DNA from: Catalinimonas niigatensis
GTDB lineage: Bacteria > Bacteroidota > Bacteroidia > Cytophagales > Cyclobacteriaceae
Assembly (NCBI RefSeq): GCF_030506285.1
Contig: NZ_CP119422.1
Location: 4,141,501-4,205,500, forward strand
Direction: 5' to 3'
DNA: 64,000 bases
In this document: positions 25,269-34,591 of the stretch, one piece after another
Numbering within the stretch: position 1 is the first letter of the stretch
Layout of the letters: every line of letters starts with the position of its first letter
Program-made: the position numbers and the translations under genes
Notes under the pieces: model-generated
The model's input: only the letters and a program-made list of their open reading frames with translations
Databases searched by the model: none
Told to the model about the DNA's origin: nothing

Positions 25269-25757
25269 ATGCATTACTTAAAAATTTCATTGACAGCTTT
25301 CCTGTTATTCCTAATGGGTTCTCATGACCCAAGTTTTACCGAGGGGTATTACGCTTCTGTATCTGATCATGGTAAAAAGTTTATAGCGTTAAAAGATGAT
25401 CAACCTCAAAGGAATGTATCCGGCAAGGCTGCTGTAATTCCCTGTCACCCTCTTTTGTTGAACGGAAAAGCCTTTGATGATAAAAATTTTGACATTCACA
25501 GCCAGGGAATACTGACCCTGTTAGAAGGCAGTACCGACGCCTCAGAGTCCAAACTCATTCCCTTCAGGGTTTCTCGGAAGAGGAATGGAGTGCTGCTGGA
25601 AGAGCACGCAGGAGCTACTCTGGAAGGGGAATACGAAATTGACGTTTCCCTGCTGCTTGCCCATAGCTATCCTGGTGATCAACTGATCATCTATCCTATC
25701 AAAAAGGAGCACTGCCGAGCAAAAAGAGTCTTACGCATCACCAGCGAAAATTGTTAG
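25269..25757 (+). CDS. Small secreted protein of unknown function
   Basis: A 162-residue protein. The open frame reaches back to a GTG at 25065 inside the divergent regulator, but I start at ATG 25269, which begins the signal-like MHYLKISLTAFLLFLMGSHD. The mature part has one Cys mid-way (VIPCHPLLLNGKAFDD) and two near the end. The gene is divergent from the ToxR-like regulator (160-base gap). No family recognised. Confidence 0.55.
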   Translation: MHYLKISLTAFLLFLMGSHDPSFTEGYYASVSDHGKKFIALKDDQPQRNVSGKAAVIPCHPLLLNGKAFDDKNFDIHSQGILTLLEGSTDASESKLIPFRVSRKRNGVLLEEHAGATLEGEYEIDVSLLLAHSYPGDQLIIYPIKKEHCRAKRVLRITSENC

Positions 25758-25816
25758 TGCCGTTATTTTGCTTTACGTCACAAAATATAGCAAATCAGAT
25801 TTAAACCATAACGTCT

Positions 25817-28180
25817 TCATTCACTCCGCAGGCTCTTTACCGGATTGGCGGTGGCGGCTTTCATGGACTGGTAGCCCACCGTGAGCAGCGTAATGGCCAT
25901 AGAGAACACAATAGCCAGCACAAAGACCAGCGGACTGATGTCGGTACGGTAAGCAAAATCTTCCAGCCAGCGATGCATCAGCAGGTAAGCACAAGGTGTA
26001 GCGATGACAAAAGCAATCAACACCAGCTTGACGTAATCCTGGGAAAACAGCAACAGTATACTGCCTACCGAAGCGCCCATCACTTTGCGTACACCCACTT
26101 CTTTGGTACGTAGCTCTGCGGTATAAGCGGCCAGCCCAAACAGCCCCAGGCAGGAGATGAAGATGGCAATGAAGGCAAAATAATTGAAAAGCTTACCGGT
26201 GCGGGCTTCCGCTTTATACATCGCATCAAAACTTTCGTCCAGAAAACTGTACTCAAAAGGATAGGCAGGGTTCAGCTCCTTCCAGCTGGCTTCCGCTACT
26301 GCAAGGGCTTCCGGAATTGCCTGATTGTCAACTTTGATGTACAGGCTGCTGCGCCAGTTGGGAGAAACAAAAAGGACCAGTGGTGCAATGGTTTTGTGTA
26401 CCGACTGAAAGTTAAAATCTTCCGTCACACCTATGATGGTGCCCTTTACCCCATGCAGGCTGAAGGCGCTGCCTACCGGATTCTCCAGCCCCATCTGCTT
26501 CACAGCTTCTTCGTTGACGATGAAAGCACTGCTGTCCGTACTACGCTCCCGGGAGAAAGCCCTGCCTTCCACCATCTGGATATTAAAAGTCTTGATAAAG
26601 TCCAGATCTACCGAAAGCTGATTGAGCAATACCTCCTGCTCTGCCGTTTTGCCTTCCCAGTCGGCCCCGGAGGTAGTACTGGATATGTCATTGAGGTTCT
26701 GGCTGGCGGAGGTAAGCTGGGTGATTCCCGGTTGGTCCAGTAGGGTATTCCTATAAGCCTCCTGGTTTTTATAAATCTCTCCTGCCATAGGCACCACCAG
26801 TATGTTGTCTTTTTCGTAACCCAGCTTTTTATTTCTGATGTACGTCAGCTGATCGTCAATCACCAATGTACCTACAATCAGGATGATGGAGAGCGCAAAC
26901 TGGAGTACGACCAATCCTTTGCGCAGCACAATCCCTCCTTTTCCTGCCTTGAAAGTTCCCTTCAGTACTTTGGCTGGATGAAAAGAAGAAAGGAAGAGGG
27001 CAGGATAAAGACCGGCGCTCAGTCCGGTAAGCAAGGTGATGAGCAGCAAAACGCCCATGATTTTTCCATCCAGCAGGTTAAGGCTGATCTGCTTTTGCGC
27101 CAGCCCGTTGTACGCGGGCAACACCAGCTCTACGATCAATGCAGCCAGCACTACTGCAATCAGGGTAAAGAGAATAGCCTCACCCAGAAACTGAGCTACC
27201 AGCTGATATCTTACTGCCCCCACCGTTTTCCTCAGACCAATTTCCTTGGAGCGTTTGACCGAACGGGCCGTCGCCAGGTTCATGAAGTTGATACAGGCAA
27301 TGATGATGATAAAGAAGGCAATGGCTGAAAAAATATACACATACTGTATGTCGCCATTTCCGCTGATATCGTTTCCAAAATTGGAATACAGATGGATATC
27401 CAGCAGAGGTTGTAGTTCAACATTGCTCACCACCGTGGCCCCTTCAAAACGCTGATTGATGGCTGCTGTAATTTTCTCTTCCATTGCTTTTCCGGAAGTC
27501 TGCGCTTCCAACTGTACATAAGTATAATAGTTGAAGTCGTTCCAGTTGTCTTCTCCTATATTGCGTTTCTGGGCAAAGTAGTGGAAAGGGATAAAGTAAT
27601 TGAAGTGGAGATGGGAGTTTTCGGGCATATCTTCAAACACTGCCGTGACCATCAGTTCGTCGGCATTGTCAAAGCGGATGGTTTTGCCCACTGCCTGCTC
27701 ATCGCCAAAGTATTTTTGTGCCAAGGACTGGGAGAGGACCAGGGAATGAGGCTCGGTAAGCGCGGAAGCCGGGTTACCTTCCACAAAGTGATAGGTAAAC
27801 ATCTCCAGCGTAGCCTGATCGGTATAGGCGCCCTGGCTTTCACGGGAAGGTTCATCCTGATAGCTAAACAATGCGTTGCTGATCATGGCAAAGCGCGTCA
27901 CCTGCTGCGCTTCGGGAAATCCGCTCTTGATAAAGTCTGCAAAAGGAGCAGGTGTAGTGGTATAAGCGACTTGTTGCCCGCCCACCTCCCAGTGGACGAT
28001 GGTACGGTAAATATCTTTGGCATTGGTATTATGACGGTCGTAGCTCCATTCATCAGCTACCCACAACAGGATCAGCAGAGCTGTGGCGATACCGATGGCC
28101 AAACCGCCAATATTGATCAGGGAATACACCTTGTTATTCACCAGATTCCGGAGTGCAACTTTGAAGTAATTTCTGAACAT
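25817..28180 (-). CDS. Double-FtsX (MacB-type) ABC transporter permease, copy 1
   Basis: A 787-residue permease made of two MacB_PCD-FtsX units. TM1 lies near 18-40, a periplasmic domain to ~275, TM2-4 at ~283-400, TM5 near 425-447 after SSFHPAKVLKG, a second periplasmic domain to ~660, then TM6-8. The two cytoplasmic coupling motifs KEIGLRKTVGA (near 316) and KEVGVRKVMGAS (near 697) are clear. The C-terminus NPVKSLRSE recurs in its paralogs. No ATPase is fused or adjacent, so it must use a subunit encoded elsewhere or act otherwise. The cargo is unknown; related transporters serve macrolide, lipoprotein, peptide or envelope-stress roles. The upstream region carries the shared regulatory module at 28236-28339. 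Confidence 0.9.
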   Translation of the reverse strand: MFRNYFKVALRNLVNNKVYSLINIGGLAIGIATALLILLWVADEWSYDRHNTNAKDIYRTIVHWEVGGQQVAYTTTPAPFADFIKSGFPEAQQVTRFAMISNALFSYQDEPSRESQGAYTDQATLEMFTYHFVEGNPASALTEPHSLVLSQSLAQKYFGDEQAVGKTIRFDNADELMVTAVFEDMPENSHLHFNYFIPFHYFAQKRNIGEDNWNDFNYYTYVQLEAQTSGKAMEEKITAAINQRFEGATVVSNVELQPLLDIHLYSNFGNDISGNGDIQYVYIFSAIAFFIIIIACINFMNLATARSVKRSKEIGLRKTVGAVRYQLVAQFLGEAILFTLIAVVLAALIVELVLPAYNGLAQKQISLNLLDGKIMGVLLLITLLTGLSAGLYPALFLSSFHPAKVLKGTFKAGKGGIVLRKGLVVLQFALSIILIVGTLVIDDQLTYIRNKKLGYEKDNILVVPMAGEIYKNQEAYRNTLLDQPGITQLTSASQNLNDISSTTSGADWEGKTAEQEVLLNQLSVDLDFIKTFNIQMVEGRAFSRERSTDSSAFIVNEEAVKQMGLENPVGSAFSLHGVKGTIIGVTEDFNFQSVHKTIAPLVLFVSPNWRSSLYIKVDNQAIPEALAVAEASWKELNPAYPFEYSFLDESFDAMYKAEARTGKLFNYFAFIAIFISCLGLFGLAAYTAELRTKEVGVRKVMGASVGSILLLFSQDYVKLVLIAFVIATPCAYLLMHRWLEDFAYRTDISPLVFVLAIVFSMAITLLTVGYQSMKAATANPVKSLRSE

Positions 28181-28235
28181 AGCAGCCTTTAATCAAAAAT
28201 TTGGAAGACAAAGTAAACAATATTGCTGAATATGA

Positions 28236-28339
28236 TTAAAAAAACATGCCATCCTTAAAAACAGTTTTTTGGACTTTCCAGGAAGGTATTTACAGTGCAA
28301 CACTGATCGTTATCGGACAATAATGTTCGTTTTAGGACA
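28236..28339 (-). promoter_or_regulatory. Shared permease regulatory module, copy A (divergent form)
   Basis: On the minus strand, TGTCC (28339) with AACGAACA and ATTGTCC forms the upstream half of the common site. The GATGGCATG box (28253-28245) lies 86 bases further down, against 77-78 in the other copies, followed by a T run; the pentamer at the -12 place is TTTAA. The downstream half of the palindrome is poorly kept. Start codon 28180 lies about 46 bases past the inferred transcription start. Confidence 0.5.
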
Positions 28340-28395
28340 TCCTCTTTGAGGAGTGTAAGTTGCCGCCAGACATAGTGGCTATGCTATGCTTGTTG

Positions 28396-28638
28396 TTAAG
28401 GAATCGGATAGAACATATCCTCTTTCCACCCCAGGGGATTGTCTCGGATATACTGGCGTATATGCTCCCATGCCCGGCTGTCGCGAACATGAAAACGGTC
28501 TTGCCAGAAAAAAAATATTCCTCTTTTCTGCGAGGGGTAGGATACTTTGCCTTTATACCAGCGCATCATTTTCAATGGTATCCTGCGGTAATTCCATAGG
28601 ATTTTTGCCGTCACGCCCACCATCTTTGATAGGAGCAA
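28396..28638 (-). pseudogene. C-terminal remnant of a REP-associated (Y1-type) transposase
   Basis: The only recognisable part is the C-terminal end of an IS200-like/RAYT transposase: LKMMRWYKGKVSYPSQ, then FFWQDRFHVRDSRAWEHIRQ and YIRDNPLGW, a pattern of the family's last helix region. The HUH motif and the catalytic tyrosine region upstream are missing, so it is a fragment. The recognisable match begins only around 28590; the residues before it are probably out-of-family sequence. It abuts a fragment of another gene. Confidence 0.6.
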
Positions 28639-28732
28639 AAGAGATGACTTCTATTCCTAAAATATTCTGACAAATTATATGGATTAAAGCTTCAAACTTC
28701 TCATCAGACAAAAGTTCTAAACGATAATCCAT
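28553..28732 (-). pseudogene. N-terminal fragment of a restriction-endonuclease-like protein
   Basis: A 59-codon frame starting at ATG 28732, MDYRLELLSDEKFEALIHII, and running to SFAPIKDGGRDGKN before diverging. The FE-x-L-h-x-x-I-x-x-x-I-L-G and DGGRDGK pattern resembles the start of PD-(D/E)XK-type nucleases. After residue ~45 the frame enters the transposase remnant in another phase and stops at 28555. It looks like a nuclease gene truncated by a transposase-linked deletion. Confidence 0.45.
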
Positions 28733-28764
28733 TGATTTGGGGCTTTTTATGCCACAATATACCT

Positions 28765-29724
28765 TTAACCCCTTTGCAGCAAAAAGACAATATAAGCGAT
28801 GTAGAATAGCAGAAACACCACACCGCTGATCCGGCCTACTGCCCGCTTTCTTTCCAGGCTTACCGACAGGATCAGCAAGGTGCTGGCAAAGATGATCATC
28901 AGAATATCAAAGTTGCTTAAAGTGTTGAAAGGCAAAGGATGGATGACTGCACTGATTCCCAGAATCCATAGGATATTAAATATATTAGAACCCACCGCAT
29001 TCCCTACAGCAATGTCTGTATTACGACGTTTGGCAGCCACTGCTGAAGTCACTAGTTCTGGCAAAGAAGTACCAATGGCCACTACCGTAAGGCCTACAAA
29101 ACTCTCACTCATCCCCAATTGGGTAGCCACATATACGGCTCCGTCTACCGTCCATTTACCTCCCAGAAAAAGGGCAACTACGCCCAGCAGTACCAGGCCG
29201 CTCGCCTTCAGCATAGGTTTCTCCTCGTAGCTTTCTACATGTTCTTCTTCGCCTCCCTCGCGGGATACTTTAAAGACATAGAGCATGAAAAGCACAAAGA
29301 AAAAGAGGAGTATTCCTCCGTCTATCCGGCTGATGCTCAGCCCCTGAGGCTTATCAAAAAGTGCGGCATTGGCGAGAAAACCTACCAGCAAAGCTGCCAT
29401 GAGTGAGAAAGGGATTTCTGACATGACCGTACCTCTTTGCAAAGGAAGTGGAAAAATGAGTGCTGCCACGCCTAGTATTAACAGTATATTGGCGATGTTG
29501 CTGCCAAAAACATTCCCCACCGCAATCTCGGCATTACCATTGAGGCTGGCAATAATATTCACCACCAGTTCAGGCATAGAAGTACCAAAGGATACTACCG
29601 TAAGACCAATGATAATATCGGGTACTTTGTATTTCTTAGCAATAGAAGAAGAGCCGTCCACCAACCAGTCTGCCCCTTTGATCAATAATACAAGTCCTAT
29701 TGCAAACAATATATAAGTCAACAT
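28765..29724 (-). CDS. Calcium/sodium antiporter (CaCA family, YrbG-like)
   Basis: A 319-residue inner-membrane antiporter with ~10 hydrophobic segments and two inverted alpha repeats: GLTVVSFGTSMPELVVNIIA with AVGNVFGSNIANILLILG (near 43-90), and GLTVVAIGTSLPELVTSAVA with AVGNAVGSNIFNILWILG (near 205-255). The acidic Glu in each GTS-x-PEL motif and the GSN residues form the ion site. A charged cytoplasmic loop (REGGEEEHVESYEEK) joins the halves. It probably exports Ca2+ in exchange for Na+. It stands alone on the minus strand beside the gene fragments. Confidence 0.92.
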   Translation of the reverse strand: MLTYILFAIGLVLLIKGADWLVDGSSSIAKKYKVPDIIIGLTVVSFGTSMPELVVNIIASLNGNAEIAVGNVFGSNIANILLILGVAALIFPLPLQRGTVMSEIPFSLMAALLVGFLANAALFDKPQGLSISRIDGGILLFFFVLFMLYVFKVSREGGEEEHVESYEEKPMLKASGLVLLGVVALFLGGKWTVDGAVYVATQLGMSESFVGLTVVAIGTSLPELVTSAVAAKRRNTDIAVGNAVGSNIFNILWILGISAVIHPLPFNTLSNFDILMIIFASTLLILSVSLERKRAVGRISGVVFLLFYIAYIVFLLQRG

Positions 29725-30161
29725 AAACTATTGGTATTAATCCACAATATTACAAAAGAAGAAGAGAAATTGATACAAATGCATTTGACCCCGGGCGATT
29801 AAATATTTTCTTCAGCAACCTAAAGGAAGTTGTAATGTAATTACTCAAAAAACAACTTTACTTCTGATGAACAATTGTCAGGCTTCTTAAGAAAGTACCA
29901 AAAGTCTGACTAACTGCTTAGAGGGAGGAATGCCGGAGTCATGCCGGAGAAAAGACGAAGGGAGGACGAAGAGCAATTCCTGGATAAATATAAGAACTGT
30001 ATAACTATCTTCCTGAAAAAGCTTTGCCCAAACGCAGGTATTTGCCTGTAATATTTTTCACAGCATTTAAATTTTCACTAAATTGGTAAGTGATGCACTG
30101 CGAGTTGCTAAAAGCAACCCGCTTTTTACTTTTATATTGCCAATCCATTAATACTTAACCT
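29725..30161. other. 437-base gap upstream of the cytochrome cluster
   Basis: No gene seen. It is AT rich with small repeats: ATGCCGGAG occurs twice near 29930-29960, and GACGAAG twice just after. AAGTTGT and ACAACTT form a seven-base inverted repeat near 29830-29870. The last 60 bases hold a hairpin with a T run. Promoters for the antiporter and for the PSD1 gene must lie here, but I could not fix one. Confidence 0.4.
30100..30127 (+). terminator. Terminator-like hairpin in the leader of the PSD1 gene
   Basis: GCGAGTTGC, loop TAAAA, GCAACCCGC (one mismatch), then TTTTT. There is no plus-strand gene upstream to end, so it could be an attenuator in the leader, 35 bases before the start codon. 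Confidence 0.4.
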
Positions 30162-32930
30162 ATGCCTGGCTTTTCTGCTATACGCTGGAAAACAAAATAT
30201 CTGATTCTCCCGGCAGTTGTGTTGTTACTGCTTTCCACCTATCTGGTATGGGAGAAAGGCATATTTGTCGATGACAAAATTGACTTCAATGCTGAAATCA
30301 GGCCGATCCTCAACAAAAAATGCATCACCTGCCACGGAGGCGTGAAGCGCTCCGGCGAGTTTAGCCTGCTCTTTCGCTCCGATGCCCTGGGCATCAATGA
30401 ATCGGGCAAGCGGGCTATTGTGCCCGGCAGCGTAGAAGAGAGTGAGATGATTCGCCGCATCACGCACCATGATCCCGAAGAAAGGATGCCTCCCGAAGGA
30501 GATGCCCTGCCTCAGGAAGAAATTGAATTGCTTACCCGTTGGATTGAGCAGGGAGCCTATTGGGAAGATCACTGGGCGTATATAAAACCGGAACCTGTTG
30601 AACCTCCTGCTTTACAGTCTGATTGGATACAAAATGAGATAGATAAGTTTGTGCTCCAACGCCTGCAAGAAGAAGAATTACAGCCTTCTTCCCGTGCGGA
30701 TAAAGCAACTTTGTTGAGGCGTGTGAGTCTTGATCTTAGCGGACTTCCGCCAACACCTACCGAATTGGAGGCCTTTCTGGCCGACTCCAGCGCTCAGGCT
30801 TATGAAAAGGTAGTAGATCGTCTGCTGGCTTCGCCCCGCTATGGAGAACGATGGACCGCCATGTGGATGGACCTGGCCCGCTATGCTGACTCCAAAGGTT
30901 ATGAGAAAGATGGACATCGTAATATCTGGAAATACCGCGACTGGGTGATCAGGTCTTTTAATGAAGATAAGCCTTTTGATCAGTTCACTATAGAGCAACT
31001 GGCGGGAGATCTGTTGCCTAATCCCACTGATGAGCAACTGATTGCCACAGCTTTTCATCGGAATACGATGAACAATGATGAGGGAGGTACAGATGATGAA
31101 GAGTTCCGCGTAGCTTCTGTCATAGACCGGGTCAATACTACCTGGGATGTATGGCAGGCTACCACCATCGCCTGTGTGCAATGCCACAGCCATCCCTACG
31201 ATCCTATTCGGCACGAAGAATATTATCAGTTTTATGCCTTTCTCAACAACACGGCTGACGCGGATGTACCCAGCGAGTCGCCTACGTTAAAGCAATTCAA
31301 GAATGAGGAAGATGGGCAAAAGCTGGAAGAGGTCAAAAACTGGGTCATCAAACACACCGCTTCTGCTGACGAAAAGCTGAAACGAGGCCAGGATATTGTC
31401 AAACTGGTGAAATTTACCGAACCCAAAATACATCCCCACTATTTTGATCAGATTGAAAAAGGTACTCTACAGGATGGGAAGTTTCTGCAAGTAGATCACG
31501 GAGGTCATGCCCGCATCAGGAATTTCTCTCTGGATGGAAAAGACCAGATACTCATCAGTTATCTGGCAGAAAAGACTTCCGGTAGGGTAGAATTCAGACA
31601 AGACAGCCCTGAAGGTGAATTGCTGGCTGAGTGGAAAATTGAGAAAGCAGAAGGAGGCTGGGGCAATTTTAGAAGAATAGCGCTTCCGCTAAAACCCGGC
31701 ACCGGCCGCCATGATATCTATATGGTTTTTAAAGATCCTGGCAGGAAAGGCCCCCTTTGCACGATTGAATGGACATTATTTCATCAGTCTTTACCTGGTG
31801 AAGAACAAGCCCAGTATCCTAAAGTGCAGCGCACTTTTTTGAGCCTGCTCAATACCAGAGAGGTAGAAGAAACGCCAGTCATGATAGAACGTCCGGAAGA
31901 TTTCCGTCGTAAAACCCATGTCTTTGTGAGGGGTAACTGGTTGGTAGATGGGGAAGAAGTAGCGCCTGATGTACCCAAAGCCTGGCCTGCTTTACCGGAA
32001 GGTGCCCCTAAAAATCGCCTGAGTATGGCGCAGTGGATGGTGAGCACAGAGAATCCTCTCACTGCGCGAGTAACTGTTAACCGCTTATGGGCGCAGTTGT
32101 TTGGCACAGGTATCGTAGAAACAGTAGAAGATTTTGGTACTCAGGGAGCTAAGCCCAGCCATCCTGAACTGCTGGACTGGCTGGCCATACAGTTTATGCA
32201 CGAGCATCAATGGAGCATCAAAAAGCTGCTGAAGCAGATGGTCATGTCTGCTACCTATCAACAGTCTTCCAAAGTAAGCCGGGAACAGCAGGAACGTGAT
32301 CCCGCCAATCAATGGCTAGCCAGAGGACCAAGAGTACGACTCAACGCGGAGCAAATCCGGGATCAGACCCTGGCAGTAAGTGGGCTGTTAAGCGATAAAA
32401 TGTATGGTCCCAGTGTGATGCCTCCTCAACCTGAAGGCATATGGCAGGTCGTCTATAGTGGACAAACATGGGAAACCAGTGAAGGAGAGGATCAATACCG
32501 GCGGGGCCTCTACACCTACTGGCGGCGCACCAGCCCTTATCCTTCCATGATCACTTTTGACAGTCCCAGCCGGGAGTTCTGTATGAACCGCCGTATCCCT
32601 ACCAATACACCCTTACAGGCTTTAGTTACCCTCAATGATCCTGTCTACATGGAAGCTGCCCGTTCACTGGCTCAACGGATGCTGCTTGAAGGAGGAGAAA
32701 GCACGGAAGAACGCATTGAAACTGCTTACAAAATAGCCATGCTCAAACCCATTGCGGATGAGAAGAAAGATGCTTTGTTGAATTTATACGATGAAGCTTT
32801 GACTTACTATCAGCAAAACCCGGAAGAGGCACTTAAAATGGTGGGAAAAAAAGAAAATCAGGCACTGGCAGCGCTCACTGTGGTGGCCAATGCAATTATG
32901 AATTTAGATGAATTTGTGACTAAAGGCTGA
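30162..32930 (+). CDS. PSD1 and planctomycete cytochrome c domain protein
   Basis: A 922-residue exported protein with an N-terminal membrane segment (LILPAVVLLLLSTYLVWEKG). It carries a planctomycete cytochrome c-type domain with heme motif NKKCITCHGG near residue 50, DUF1549 (PSCyt2, LLRRVSLDLSGLPPTPTEL near 185) and a C-terminal DUF1553 (PSD1, NRLWAQLFGTGIVETVEDF and FCMNRRIPTNTPLQALVTLN). A second Cys pair, CVQCHSHPYD, is seen near 345. It is the first gene of a three-gene plus-strand unit with a DUF1501 protein and a DUF2231/heme/LRR protein, a combination common in Planctomycetes and some Bacteroidota, where its role is unknown; redox breakdown of polysaccharide or organic substrates is often assumed. 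Confidence 0.9.
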   Translation: MPGFSAIRWKTKYLILPAVVLLLLSTYLVWEKGIFVDDKIDFNAEIRPILNKKCITCHGGVKRSGEFSLLFRSDALGINESGKRAIVPGSVEESEMIRRITHHDPEERMPPEGDALPQEEIELLTRWIEQGAYWEDHWAYIKPEPVEPPALQSDWIQNEIDKFVLQRLQEEELQPSSRADKATLLRRVSLDLSGLPPTPTELEAFLADSSAQAYEKVVDRLLASPRYGERWTAMWMDLARYADSKGYEKDGHRNIWKYRDWVIRSFNEDKPFDQFTIEQLAGDLLPNPTDEQLIATAFHRNTMNNDEGGTDDEEFRVASVIDRVNTTWDVWQATTIACVQCHSHPYDPIRHEEYYQFYAFLNNTADADVPSESPTLKQFKNEEDGQKLEEVKNWVIKHTASADEKLKRGQDIVKLVKFTEPKIHPHYFDQIEKGTLQDGKFLQVDHGGHARIRNFSLDGKDQILISYLAEKTSGRVEFRQDSPEGELLAEWKIEKAEGGWGNFRRIALPLKPGTGRHDIYMVFKDPGRKGPLCTIEWTLFHQSLPGEEQAQYPKVQRTFLSLLNTREVEETPVMIERPEDFRRKTHVFVRGNWLVDGEEVAPDVPKAWPALPEGAPKNRLSMAQWMVSTENPLTARVTVNRLWAQLFGTGIVETVEDFGTQGAKPSHPELLDWLAIQFMHEHQWSIKKLLKQMVMSATYQQSSKVSREQQERDPANQWLARGPRVRLNAEQIRDQTLAVSGLLSDKMYGPSVMPPQPEGIWQVVYSGQTWETSEGEDQYRRGLYTYWRRTSPYPSMITFDSPSREFCMNRRIPTNTPLQALVTLNDPVYMEAARSLAQRMLLEGGESTEERIETAYKIAMLKPIADEKKDALLNLYDEALTYYQQNPEEALKMVGKKENQALAALTVVANAIMNLDEFVTKG

Positions 32931-33028
32931 TAAAGATAGAGGTTAAAATTTGAAGGTTTAAAGTTTATGAAATTCAGGAGTAGCAGCTTTTACTTTTGAG
33001 ATATTGAAAAAATCAAAGAAACTAAAGT

Positions 33029-34522
33029 ATGAAACTTTTTGAGGAAGCACGGCTTCGTGCAGCAGAATTAGAAACCCGACGTCACTTTTTGAAGCAGTGC
33101 ACTTCGGGAATGGGAGGTATTGCTCTGGGCTCCTTGTTCGGTTGTAACCCTTTCTCAACTCCTGACCAGGCTCAGGCTGCTTCTCCGGTATCAATCAACC
33201 GCAACCCTTTGGCAGCGGCAGCACCACATTTTGCCCCCAAAGCCAAGCGTGTGATCTACCTGCACATGGCCGGAGCACCTTCTCAACTGGAATTGTTCGA
33301 TTACAAACCTGAACTGGCTAAACTGCATGGCCTGGACTGCCCTCAGTCACTGCTGGAAGGCAAGCGCTTTGCTTTCATACAGGGCGTACCCAAGATGCTG
33401 GGGCCTCAGGCTAAATTTGCTCCCCGGGGTCAATCCGGAGTACTAGTGTCTGACCTGCTTCCGCATTTTCATGAAGTAGTAGATGAAGCAGCCATCATCA
33501 AAACCCTGCATACCGATGAGTTCAACCACGCCCCGGCACAGCTACTGGTACAGACGGGAAGTTCACGTCTGGGGCGTCCCAGTCTGGGTTCATGGGCTAC
33601 TTACGGATTAGGCTCTGAAAATGAAAACCTGCCGGGCTTTATTGTCCTTGTTTCGGGAGGCAATACCCCTGATGCCGGTAAAAGTGTATGGGGAAGCGGC
33701 TTCCTGCCTACCGTATATCAGGGCGTACAATGCCGCTCCGAAGGTGATCCTGTGCTGTATGTCTCCAATCCTGATGGGATGAGCCGTGATCTGCGCCGTA
33801 AATCACTGGATGCCATCAACCGAATTAATGAGCAGGAATACCAGGAAATGGGTGATCCGGAAACATTGACGCGTATCTCTCAGTATGAGATGGCCTTTCG
33901 CATGCAGATTTCGGTACCGGAGATCATGGATATCTCTAAAGAACCGGATTATATTCACCAGATGTATGGCACTGAACCGGGTAAAGCTTCCTTTGCCAAC
34001 AACTGTCTGCTGGCCCGCCGCCTGAGCGAACGCGGTGTACGCTTTATACAGCTATACGATTGGGGCTGGGATACGCATGGCAGCAGTAAAGACGGGGCGA
34101 TAGAACATGGCTTCCGAGATAAGTGTAAGCAGGTAGATCAACCCATTGCCGCACTGATCAAAGACTTAAAACAAAGAGGATTGCTAGATGAAACGCTCAT
34201 TGTGTGGGGCGGGGAATTTGGCCGCACGCCCATGCAGGAAAACAGAAATGGCCGGGTGATGCCCTTTATGGGCCGCGACCACCACACCGAAGCCTTTAGC
34301 GTATGGATGGCAGGAGGTGGTGTTAAAGGAGGGGTGAGTTATGGAGAAACGGATGAGATTGGCTATTACGGAATCAAAGACCGGGTACACATTCATGATT
34401 TGCAGGCAACTATTCTCCACCTGATGGGTATGGATCATGAGCGGCTTACGTATCATTTTCAGGGGAGAGATTTTCGCCTCACCGATGTAGCCGGTAAGGT
34501 AGTGAAAGATATTTTGGCGTAA
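33029..34522 (+). CDS. DUF1501 family protein with Tat signal
   Basis: A 497-residue protein. The N-terminal [20 protein letters not shown] is a twin-arginine signal leading to a lipobox-like LFGC. The mature part matches DUF1501 of the alkaline-phosphatase-like fold: [20 protein letters not shown] near 75, [13 protein letters not shown] near 340 and [16 protein letters not shown] near 390, with Asp/His residues that would bind metals. It follows the PSD1 gene by 98 bases and precedes the DUF2231/heme gene by 69 bases. DUF1501 and PSD1 proteins are nearly always neighbours, and probably act together in the periplasm. Exact reaction unknown. Confidence 0.9.
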   Translation: MKLFEEARLRAAELETRRHFLKQCTSGMGGIALGSLFGCNPFSTPDQAQAASPVSINRNPLAAAAPHFAPKAKRVIYLHMAGAPSQLELFDYKPELAKLHGLDCPQSLLEGKRFAFIQGVPKMLGPQAKFAPRGQSGVLVSDLLPHFHEVVDEAAIIKTLHTDEFNHAPAQLLVQTGSSRLGRPSLGSWATYGLGSENENLPGFIVLVSGGNTPDAGKSVWGSGFLPTVYQGVQCRSEGDPVLYVSNPDGMSRDLRRKSLDAINRINEQEYQEMGDPETLTRISQYEMAFRMQISVPEIMDISKEPDYIHQMYGTEPGKASFANNCLLARRLSERGVRFIQLYDWGWDTHGSSKDGAIEHGFRDKCKQVDQPIAALIKDLKQRGLLDETLIVWGGEFGRTPMQENRNGRVMPFMGRDHHTEAFSVWMAGGGVKGGVSYGETDEIGYYGIKDRVHIHDLQATILHLMGMDHERLTYHFQGRDFRLTDVAGKVVKDILA

Positions 34523-34591
34523 ATTACTTATATTGGAAAGTTATACTAATTTAACTCCCTGATTGAAAGGGCTTTTCAGATTACGACGATT

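Noticed and set aside
27581-28192. A 203-residue plus-strand frame
   Set aside because: Antisense to permease copy 1; no motif and composition of a reverse shadow.
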